Positions 1 to 5,271 of a stretch of 13,916 nucleotides of DNA are shown piece by piece. A model generated the notes under the pieces. That model did not search any database. It was not told the origin of the DNA and saw nothing but the letters and a program-made list of their open reading frames with translations. The position numbers and the translations under genes are program-made. Numbering within the stretch: the first letter of the stretch is position 1; every line of letters starts with the position of its first letter. This DNA comes from Actinomycetes bacterium (GTDB lineage: Bacteria > Actinomycetota > Acidimicrobiia > Acidimicrobiales > UBA8190): positions 1 through 13,916 of the forward strand of contig JAJZYI010000050.1 of NCBI GenBank assembly GCA_021798135.1. Direction: 5' to 3'.

Positions 1-342
1 GCCGCCGCCAGCGCGGCGCTCGCCGGCTACGTCGAGCACGTGCTCGACCGGGCGGCCACGCGCCTGCTCGGCGGGCGCGGGGCGCTCGGCGAGGCCTGGC
101 GCCGGCAGCAGGTCGAGCGCGACGCCACCGGCCGAGCGGCCGAGATGCTCCTGGGCCTCGACATGGGCCCGGCGACCGCCGACCGCGGTACCGCGTTCGT
201 CGCCGGCGTGCTCGAGCGGGCGGGCGAGGCGGGCCTGGCCCGCCTGTGGACCGGGGGCGCGACCCTCCCGACGCCCTCGGAGATCGACGCCCCCGGGCTG
301 TGGCTGGAGCGGATCGACCTGCAGGAGCCGCCCGCGTCCTGA
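1..342 (+). CDS. DUF2342 / zincin-like metalloprotease family protein, C-terminal end only
   Basis: This is the last 113 codons of a gene that begins before the window; the frame is open from base 1 and stops with TGA at 340-342. The visible end has the features I associate with the C terminus of the DUF2342 family (putative zinc-dependent hydrolases, one subgroup of which is linked by name to coenzyme F420 biosynthesis). It runs through a helical segment around 'LLGLDMGPATADRGTAFVA', then an 'LARLWTGGATLPTPSEID' stretch, then a terminal 'W-L-x-R-I'. The HExxH zinc site would lie upstream and cannot be checked. The gene is convergent with the small minus-strand gene at 411-704, with 68 bases between the stops and no convincing terminator hairpin. 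Family assignment rests on recognition of the C-terminal pattern only; substrate and role are unknown. Confidence 0.75.
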   Translation, partial: AAASAALAGYVEHVLDRAATRLLGGRGALGEAWRRQQVERDATGRAAEMLLGLDMGPATADRGTAFVAGVLERAGEAGLARLWTGGATLPTPSEIDAPGLWLERIDLQEPPAS

Positions 343-410
343 CGCCGTGCCGGCCGGTGACGCAGCCCCGTGCCGCCGCTCGGTGGCGACGCCCGGTGGC
401 GGCGCGGCGC

Positions 411-704
411 TCAGCCCTCCGACGTGCCGTCGCCCTCGGGCGTGCCCAGGTCCCACGACAGGACCAGACGCTCGCGCTCGGCGTCGCGCACCACCCGCTC
501 CCGGTTGCGGCGGAACTGCGGGTCGTGCGGCGGCAACAGCGTCAACCGGGCCAGCGTCCGGTCCCGGAAGGGGTCGACCACGTCGGCAGGCCCCGAGACG
601 CCGTGGACCTCCCAGTGGGGCGCCACCGGACCCAGGTACACGACGCGGACCTCGCCGACGGGCGGCTGGGGTTCTTCGAGCTGGTCTTCGGCTTCGTCGG
701 GCAC
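411..704 (-). CDS. Small conserved charged protein of unknown function
   Basis: This encodes about 97 residues if started at the GTG at 704. The frame also has an ATG at 755, but the 17 codons between use A/T-ending codons (ATA, GGT, GCT, TGT) unlike the rest, and the GTG sits 8 bases after a TAGGCT box, so I prefer it. The N terminus is acidic. A core 'VRVVYLGPVAPHWEVHG' is followed by 'RLTLLPPHDPQFRRNRERV' and an Arg/Glu-rich helix, giving an acidic start and a basic-acidic helical end. There is no signal peptide, membrane segment or cysteine motif. I have an impression of similar small proteins in related actinobacteria but know no function. It stands alone, convergent with the DUF2342 gene and divergent from the first whiB. 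Codon use after the GTG is typical of the window, which supports real coding. Confidence 0.6.
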   Translation of the reverse strand: MPDEAEDQLEEPQPPVGEVRVVYLGPVAPHWEVHGVSGPADVVDPFRDRTLARLTLLPPHDPQFRRNRERVVRDAERERLVLSWDLGTPEGDGTSEG

Positions 705-712
705 AGCGGGAC

Positions 713-718
713 AGCCTA
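713..718 (-). promoter_or_regulatory. Candidate -10 box TAGGCT, leaderless promoter
   Basis: Read on the minus strand, TAGGCT fits the actinobacterial -10 pattern TANNNT and is followed by exactly 8 bases and then the GTG at 704. No Shine-Dalgarno sequence precedes that GTG, so the transcript would begin at or next to the start codon. The same arrangement occurs at 6737-6742 and 11769-11774. No clear -35 box is seen. Confidence 0.45.
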
Positions 719-990
719 TCGGCACACCGGCGGCCCGCCTCGTCGAGCCGCGCATCGCTCGCTCAGGCCGGGCCCGCCTCGTCGGACCGCGCCCCGGCTC
801 CCCGGAGACCGTGCGCCCGGCAACCCCGGCCCACCCGGGGCGTCCCCGGCCGGCGGTGCCGTGACCCTCGACGGCCCCTGGAACCCCCGGCCCGCGTGGA
901 GCGTCCTCTGGGAGGAGGAGCGGGCCGTCCCGGACGACCGTCCCGAGGGGGGGCGCGCTGCCGCCGGTGCCGTGCGCCCCCCGGACGCGG

Positions 991-1040
991 CGGACTTCCT
1001 GGGCCTTGCCGGGACTTCCTGAGACTTCCTGTGAACTTGC
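991..1040 (+). repeat. Five tandem 10-bp units upstream of whiB
   Basis: Five consecutive decamers start at 991, 1001, 1011, 1021 and 1031. Units 1, 3 and 4 share GACTTCCT exactly; units 2 (with GCCTTGCC) and 5 (with GAACTTGC) are degenerate. The 10-bp period puts every copy on the same face of the helix. The array ends 32 bases before the candidate -10 box at 1073, which is where an activator of the following whiB gene would bind. Binding function is inference. The rest of the gap 705-990 holds nothing I can support. Confidence 0.55.
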
Positions 1041-1072
1041 TCAGGACCTGTCTGGATCGCGACGCCCACTGG

Positions 1073-1078
1073 TAGAGT
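1073..1078 (+). promoter_or_regulatory. Candidate extended -10 box of the first whiB gene
   Basis: TAGAGT is preceded by TGG (1070-1072), making an extended -10 element TGnTAGAGT. Transcription would start near 1085, leaving a leader of about 16 bases that contains the GGAGG at 1092-1096, four bases before the ATG at 1101. There is no good -35 hexamer at the usual distance, in keeping with an extended -10 promoter that may need an activator. Confidence 0.4.
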
Positions 1079-1100
1079 TGGATTGGTCGATGGAGGTGCC

Positions 1101-1343
1101 ATGGACACCGAATGGATGCGCCGCGGTCGGTGCAAGGACATGGACCCGGCGATCTTCTTCCCGAACGACGGCGTGGGAGTCCAGGTAGCGCAGCGTATCT
1201 GCGCGGAGTGCCCGGTGCGGGCCGCGTGCCTGGAGTACGCGCTGGACAACCGCGTCGACCACGGCGTCTGGGGCGGTGCGTCGGAGCGCGAGCGTCGGCG
1301 GCTGCTCCGCCAGCGACGCATCAGCCACCTCGCCGCACGCTGA
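1101..1343 (+). CDS. WhiB-family iron-sulfur transcriptional regulator (first copy)
   Basis: This 80-residue protein has all the hallmarks of a WhiB-like regulator. Four cysteines bind a [4Fe-4S] cluster: Cys11 (in 'RGRC'), Cys34 and Cys37 (CxxC) and Cys43 (Cx5C). The G-V-W-G-G turn is at 55-59, and a basic tail rich in Arg (about 61-73) contacts DNA. Such proteins act in the cytoplasm, usually bound to the principal sigma factor, and respond to redox state or nitric oxide. The ATG at 1101 has a GGAGG at 1092-1096; a TTG at 1083 in the same frame would add six residues but has no ribosome site. It differs from the second WhiB (2433-2720) in the spacer between the first two cysteines and in its shorter ends, so they are not recent duplicates. 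I cannot assign it to a named WhiB subclass. Confidence 0.93.
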   Translation: MDTEWMRRGRCKDMDPAIFFPNDGVGVQVAQRICAECPVRAACLEYALDNRVDHGVWGGASERERRRLLRQRRISHLAAR

Positions 1344-1431
1344 GCCGTCCCGCGCAGAGCCGCCGCGCCCCGGACCGTCCCGCGCTGCGCAGCCGAGCGC
1401 TGGGCGCGACCGCCACGACCGGCCCGGCCAC

Positions 1432-1467
1432 CCCTGAGCAGGCTGTCATCCCTGAGCATGCCGTCAC
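1432..1467 (+). repeat. 18-bp tandem duplication just before the formimidoyltransferase
   Basis: Two adjacent 18-bp copies (1432-1449 and 1450-1467) match at 15 of 18 positions; both begin CCCTGAGCA. Because 18 is a multiple of three, the repeat reads as PEQAVI-PEHAVT in the frame of the downstream gene. It falls in the stretch where that gene's start codon should be. Confidence 0.7.
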
Positions 1468-1504
1468 CGGGACGGGGAGCCGGCTCGCCGGCGAGCCCGG
1501 CGGG

Positions 1505-2350
1505 CTGGTCTGCCCCGTCAACGTGAGCGAGGGTCGCGACGCTGCGCTGCTCGACCGGCTAGCGGAGATCGCCGGCGGCGCCCTGCTCGACGCCCACCGT
1601 GACCCCGACCACAACCGGGCGGTCCTCACCCTCGGCTCGACCGACGGGGCGGCGCTGGAGGCCGCCGTGCGGCACCTGGTCGAGGCGGCCGTGTCGGCCA
1701 TGGACATCCGCCACCACCGCGGCGTGCACCCCCGGTTCGGTGTCGTCGACGTCGTGCCGTTCGTCCCGGTCGACGCCGCCGGCACCCCTGCCCGCACCGG
1801 GGACGACCTCACCCGCGCCGTGGCGGCGCGGGACCGGCTGGCCGCCTGGGCCGGCACCACGCTCGGCCTGCCGTGCTTCGTGTACGGGCCCGAGCGGAGC
1901 CTTCCCGACGTCCGCCGCCACGCCTTCGCCGGGCTGGCACCCGACACCGGCCCGGCCGGGCCCCACCCCACCGCCGGCGCGTGCGCCGTCGGCGCCCGGC
2001 CTGCGCTCCTCGCCTACAACGTCTGGCTGGCGACGGGCGACGTCAGCGTGGCCCGGAGCATCGCCGCGGCGGTCCGGCGCCCGGCCGTGCGAGCGCTCGG
2101 GCTGGACGTCGGCGGCCACGCCCAGGTGTCGTGCAACCTGCTGGACCCGGCCGCCGTCGGCCCGGCCACGGTCCTCGAGCAGGTCACCGCGCTGGCAGGC
2201 GAGGCCGGCGTGGCAGTGGCGCGTGCCGAGCTGGTCGGCCTGGCGCCGCTCGCCGTGGTGGAGGCCCTCGACCCGGCCACCCGAGACCGCTGCGACCTCG
2301 ACACGGACCGGACGTTCGAGGCACGCCTCGGCCGGCTGCGCCGGCGCTGA
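1505..2350 (+). CDS. Glutamate formimidoyltransferase (FTCD N-terminal type), start codon abnormal
   Basis: The protein is a monofunctional formimidoyltransferase of about 281 residues, which transfers the formimino group of N-formimino-glutamate to tetrahydrofolate (last step of one histidine degradation route); the cyclodeaminase half found in animal enzymes is absent. It shows 'PVNVSEGRD' at the N terminus, 'LLDAHRDPDHNRAVLTL', and the active-site block 'AMDIRHHRGVHPRFGVVDVVPFVPV' with its histidines (about residues 70, 71, 75 from the CTG). 'LPCFVYGPE' and the second-subdomain 'HAQVSCNLLDP' follow. The frame has no ATG, GTG or TTG between the whiB stop and the conserved N terminus: the CTG at 1505 gives a family-typical length, the GTG at 1523 would cut into the conserved motif, and the nearest upstream GTGs (1208, 1226) lie inside whiB. 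It follows whiB on the same strand. No histidine-utilisation neighbours are present, so the real substrate is uncertain. Confidence 0.85.
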   Translation: MVCPVNVSEGRDAALLDRLAEIAGGALLDAHRDPDHNRAVLTLGSTDGAALEAAVRHLVEAAVSAMDIRHHRGVHPRFGVVDVVPFVPVDAAGTPARTGDDLTRAVAARDRLAAWAGTTLGLPCFVYGPERSLPDVRRHAFAGLAPDTGPAGPHPTAGACAVGARPALLAYNVWLATGDVSVARSIAAAVRRPAVRALGLDVGGHAQVSCNLLDPAAVGPATVLEQVTALAGEAGVAVARAELVGLAPLAVVEALDPATRDRCDLDTDRTFEARLGRLRRR

Positions 2351-2389
2351 CCGCACCGGGCCCGGCACCGGCCCACGCTGGCAGGTCCG

Positions 2390-2416
2390 GGCCGGCCGCT
2401 GGCGTGGCCGCCGGCC
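2390..2416. terminator. Candidate hairpin between convergent genes
   Basis: GGCCGGC (2390-2396) and GCCGGCC (2410-2416) are perfect inverted repeats around a 13-base loop. They lie between the stops of the formimidoyltransferase (2350) and the second whiB (2433). There is no T-run, so if it terminates it would do so as the U-less GC hairpins of actinobacteria; in such GC-rich DNA the match could be chance. Confidence 0.3.
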
Positions 2417-2432
2417 GGGCTTCAGCGCCGGT

Positions 2433-2720
2433 TCAGGAAGCCGACGCCGAGACGGTCGACTGGCGGCGCATGGCGCGCTCGCGCCGCAGGCGGCGCCGCT
2501 CGCGCTCGGACAGGCCGCCCCAGATCCCGAACTTCTCGCCGTTGGCCAGGGCGTAGTCGAGGCAGTCGTCGCGCACCACGCACCCCCGGCAGACGGCCTT
2601 CGCCTCGCGAGTCGATGCCCCCCGTTCCGGGAAGAAGAGGTCGGGGTCGACACCCATGCAGTTCGCCCGGCCCTGCCATTCCCGCTCCTGGCGGCCGTAC
2701 AAGACGCTGACGATGTCCAT
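2433..2720 (-). CDS. whiB: WhiB2/WhmD-like iron-sulfur regulator (second copy)
   Basis: This 95-residue WhiB-family protein has cluster ligands Cys21, Cys44, Cys47 and Cys53, a G-I-W-G-G turn at 65-69 and an Arg-rich C-terminal helix at 72-86. The core ('FFPERGASTREAK', 'FGIWGGLSERERRRLRR') resembles the Streptomyces WhiB / mycobacterial WhiB2 (WhmD) group, whose members control septation and sporulation with WhiA; orthology is an inference from pattern. I chose the ATG at 2720 because AGGGGAGG (2728-2735) lies 7 bases upstream. A GTG at 2741 would add seven residues encoded by the ribosome site itself. The Ser/Thr-rich tail after residue 86 has no known role. It is transcribed away from the VWA gene by its own promoter and converges on the formimidoyltransferase. 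Confidence 0.93.
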   Translation of the reverse strand: MDIVSVLYGRQEREWQGRANCMGVDPDLFFPERGASTREAKAVCRGCVVRDDCLDYALANGEKFGIWGGLSERERRRLRRERAMRRQSTVSASAS

Positions 2721-2754
2721 CGGTCCGCCTCCCCTCACCACATCGTGGCATTGG

Positions 2755-2764
2755 TGTAACTACA
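2755..2764 (-). promoter_or_regulatory. Palindromic TGTA-AC-TACA element and candidate -10 of the second whiB
   Basis: TGTA and TACA form an inverted repeat around two bases. On the minus strand it contains TGTAGT (2764 to 2759), matching TATAAT at four positions. Transcription would start near 2752, leaving a leader of about 31 bases with the strong ribosome site at 2728-2735. The AT content stands out from the surroundings. No -35 box is recognisable, and the palindrome could equally be a repressor site. Confidence 0.35.
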
Positions 2765-2966
2765 GTGCTGTCATCCTGACCGATGCGAGCCCTGCTGGCA
2801 AGCGGTTTCGCGCACGGACAGTCCCGATGACCACTCCAAGTGATTGCCGGGGCCGCAGGGGTCGCCGAGGGCGACAGCCGGTGACGGCACTGGAACCGGG
2901 CACGGACCGCCGGTACGGGCCCGGCGGCACCCCGCGGCGCGGCCCGGCTCCTGCTCCGGCGGGTCC

Positions 2967-3004
2967 GCCGGCACGGCCCGGCGCCACTGCCGGCACGGCC
3001 CGGC
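2967..3004. repeat. 16-bp direct repeat, two copies
   Basis: GCCGGCACGGCCCGGC occurs exactly at 2967-2982 and again at 2989-3004, a 22-base period. It lies immediately before the 36/37-bp tandem units in the same gap between the VWA gene and the second whiB. Confidence 0.7.
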
Positions 3005-3114
3005 AGGCGGGGCCTCCGGGGCTGCGGGGTCCCGGCGCGGAGGCGAGGCCTTGGGGCCTGCGGGGTCCCGGCGCGACAGGCGGGTCCGCCGGGGCTGCGG
3101 GGTCCCCGCCCGGC
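3005..3114. repeat. Three tandem 36/37-bp units
   Basis: Units run 3005-3040, 3041-3077 and 3078-3114. Each begins AGGCG and carries CTGCGGGGTCCCGGCGCG or a close variant (3022-3039, 3058-3075, 3095-3112). In the third unit the change creates a palindrome, GCGGGG-T-CCCCGC, at 3097-3109. The block ends 14 bases past the VWA stop codon, so it would be transcribed as that gene's 3' end and may include its terminator. The remainder of the gap (2765-2966) shows no gene. Confidence 0.65.
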
Positions 3115-3128
3115 AGGGGCCGCGCCGC

Positions 3129-5159
3129 TCAGGCGGGCCGCACGGCGCGCCGGCTGGCCTGGCGGTGCTCCAGGAAGTCGACCAGCACGTAATCGCCGAG
3201 GGTGTCCGGGGTGGTGTAGAAGGCGCGTCCCCGGTTGAGGCGGGTCATCTGGTCGACGAAGCCGCGCAGCGAGCGGGTCGCGTCGAGCATGAACGTGTTG
3301 ATCGTGATGCCTGCCCGCGTGCAGCGCGCCACCTCGGCGAGCGTGGCGTGCAGGGTCTCGGCGACCGGCGGGTAGTTGAAGAAGACCGAGTAGCCGTCCC
3401 CGCCGGGCTCGGGCACCAGGTGGGCGGTGGGCTCGCCGTCGGTGATCATGATGATCTGCTTGGTGCCCTGGCGGTGCGCCAGCATGCGCCGGGCCAGCAG
3501 CAGGCCGTGCTGCATGTTCGTGCCGTACACGAAGTCCCACGACACCTCGGGCAGGTCCTGGGCCTTGATCTCCCGGGCCACCTCGGAGAAGCCGACGAGC
3601 CCCAGGAAGTCGCGGGGGAACCGGCTGGTGATGAGCGTGTGGAGCGCGATGGCCACCTTCTTCGCGGCCAGGAAGTTGTCGCGCATCGGCATCGACAGCG
3701 ACAGGTCGACCATCAGGACGGTGGACGCGCGCTCGAGTGCCTCGGTGCGGGCGATCTCGAAGTCGTCGGGCTCCAGGCGCACCGGCGTGCCGCTGCCCGC
3801 CCGGCGCACGGCGTTGTGCACGGTCCGCTCGATGTCGACGGTGAAGGGGTCGCCGAACTCGAACGGCTTGGTCTGCCCCTCGCGCTCGTGGCCGGTGCCC
3901 AGGTGGCCGGCGCGGTGCCCCCCGGCCCGGTCCTTGGCCAGCCGGCTGAACAGCTCGGACAGCGCCCGCTGGCCGATGCGGCGGATGCCGGCCGCCGTCA
4001 GCTGGTAGCGGCCCTCGCGCTGCTCGATCAGGCCCGCCTCCTCCAGCTCGCGGGCCAGGCGGGCGAGGCTGTCGAGCGAGCGGGCGCCGTCGTCGCCGAG
4101 GTACCTGGCCGCCTGCTCCAGGTCGACCTCGCTGAGCGCGCCCGGTGACGTGGCCGACTGCAGGAACTGCTCGAGCTGGTCCATCTCGCCGAGCCGGCGG
4201 GCGCTGGCCGCCGCGTCGGCCAGGCCGAGCGGGTCCTGCCCGCCGAAGCGGTAGCGCCGCCCCCACCCCGCCCCCGGCACGGCCCTGCGCAGGTTGTCGG
4301 CAAGGCGGTCGACCTGCCAGCGCAGGTCGAGGTCCTCGAAGAGCGACTCGGCCAGCGCCTGCAGCTGGGCCCGCTGCTCGGGCGTCATGGAGTCGAGCGC
4401 GGCCTGGGCCGCCGCCATCTGGGCGGCCAGGTCGGCCAGCAGCTCGTCGAGGGTCTCGGGCTGCGACGGGAAGAAGTCGCCGAAGCGCTCCATGAACTGC
4501 TCGAAGCCCGGGTCGAGCGCCTCGCCGCGCTCGCGCTGCTCGAGCATGCGGTTGAGCGCGTCGAACATCTGCCGGGTGCGCTCGAGCTGGGCGGGGTCGG
4601 GGTCCGACAGCGCCTCGCTCATCTGGTCGAACCAGCTGCGGGCCATCTCCTGGCGCATGCGCTCCAGCAGGTCCTCGAAGTGCTCGCGGGCCTCGGTGGA
4701 CGCGAACTCGTACTGCTGCAGGCTCCGCACCTTGCCGGCGAGGTCCTGCGGCAGCAGGTCGAGCGCCATGGACCGCTCGGCCACCGCCTCCTCGGTCACC
4801 TGCCGGCGCCGGTCGTCCCCCGAGGCCCGGGCGTCGTCGGCCAGCTCGCGCAGCCCGGCGCGCTCCTCGTCGACCACCCGGTCGAGCTCCTCCGCCAGCT
4901 CGTGGTACGCGCCGCCGGGGTCGCCGCGCTCGAGCTCCTCCTGGCGGGCCCGGCGCAGCCGCTCCAGCAGCTCCCGCAGCCCCTGCACCCGCTCGCCGTC
5001 GGGACGCTCGAAGCCGCCGTTGAGCAGGCGCCGCAGGGCGGCGTCGGGGTCGCCGTGGTAGAGCAGGTCGTCGGCCAGCTCGCCGAACAGCCCGTCGACG
5101 TCGTCGGCGGCCGAGTGCTGGGTGCCGTCCCAGCGGCGGTAGCCCCAGCGGTGCGTCAC
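3129..5159 (-). CDS. VWA-domain protein with complete MIDAS, partner of MoxR ATPase
   Basis: The 676-residue protein ends in a von Willebrand factor A domain (about 475-660). Its metal-ion-dependent adhesion site is complete: Asp485-x-Ser487-x-Ser489 in 'VDLSLSM', Thr547 in 'YGTN' and Asp574 in 'ITDGE'. The N-terminal two thirds are charged and mostly helical, rich in Glu/Arg/Leu with coiled-coil character, after a 'WGYRRWDGTQ' start. There is no signal peptide or membrane segment, so it should be cytoplasmic. The GTG at 5159 has GGGGAGG (5168-5174) eight bases upstream; an in-frame start at 5258 would add 33 Arg-rich residues that look non-coding. It lies 112 bases downstream of the MoxR gene on the same strand. 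Size and pairing recall M. tuberculosis Rv0958/Rv0959, from memory. Such pairs act like magnesium-chelatase I/D subunits, as chaperones or metal-insertion machines; the client is unknown. Confidence 0.88.
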   Translation of the reverse strand: MTHRWGYRRWDGTQHSAADDVDGLFGELADDLLYHGDPDAALRRLLNGGFERPDGERVQGLRELLERLRRARQEELERGDPGGAYHELAEELDRVVDEERAGLRELADDARASGDDRRRQVTEEAVAERSMALDLLPQDLAGKVRSLQQYEFASTEAREHFEDLLERMRQEMARSWFDQMSEALSDPDPAQLERTRQMFDALNRMLEQRERGEALDPGFEQFMERFGDFFPSQPETLDELLADLAAQMAAAQAALDSMTPEQRAQLQALAESLFEDLDLRWQVDRLADNLRRAVPGAGWGRRYRFGGQDPLGLADAAASARRLGEMDQLEQFLQSATSPGALSEVDLEQAARYLGDDGARSLDSLARLARELEEAGLIEQREGRYQLTAAGIRRIGQRALSELFSRLAKDRAGGHRAGHLGTGHEREGQTKPFEFGDPFTVDIERTVHNAVRRAGSGTPVRLEPDDFEIARTEALERASTVLMVDLSLSMPMRDNFLAAKKVAIALHTLITSRFPRDFLGLVGFSEVAREIKAQDLPEVSWDFVYGTNMQHGLLLARRMLAHRQGTKQIIMITDGEPTAHLVPEPGGDGYSVFFNYPPVAETLHATLAEVARCTRAGITINTFMLDATRSLRGFVDQMTRLNRGRAFYTTPDTLGDYVLVDFLEHRQASRRAVRPA

Positions 5160-5167
5160 CGGTGGCG

Positions 5168-5174
5168 CCTCCCC
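5168..5174 (-). promoter_or_regulatory. Ribosome binding site that sets the VWA start
   Basis: GGGGAGG on the minus strand lies eight bases before the GTG at 5159. It decides this start over the longer in-frame alternative at 5258. Confidence 0.7.
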
Positions 5175-5271
5175 GCCCCGCCGGACACGCCGCACCCTGC
5201 AGCGGCGCCGCCACTGACAGCGCTCGGCGCCGCCACCCCGCCGCACGCCTTGCGCCACGGCACGCCGCGCG

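Noticed and set aside
861..1022. Possible 53-residue protein from a GTG at 861
   Set aside because: No ribosome site, no recognisable motif, and it runs into the decamer repeat array; better explained as spacer DNA.
2433..2741. GTG at 2741 as start of the second whiB
   Set aside because: The extra residues are encoded by the AGGGGAGG ribosome site of the ATG at 2720, which has ideal spacing.
2967..3114. Tandem repeats as a CRISPR array
   Set aside because: Units are contiguous with no unique spacers and are GC-rich and degenerate; no cas gene is near.
2422..5214. Alternative minus-strand open frame over the VWA gene
   Set aside because: It is a frame-shifted reading of the VWA gene, extremely Arg/Ala/Pro/Gly-rich, while the other frame has a full MIDAS domain.
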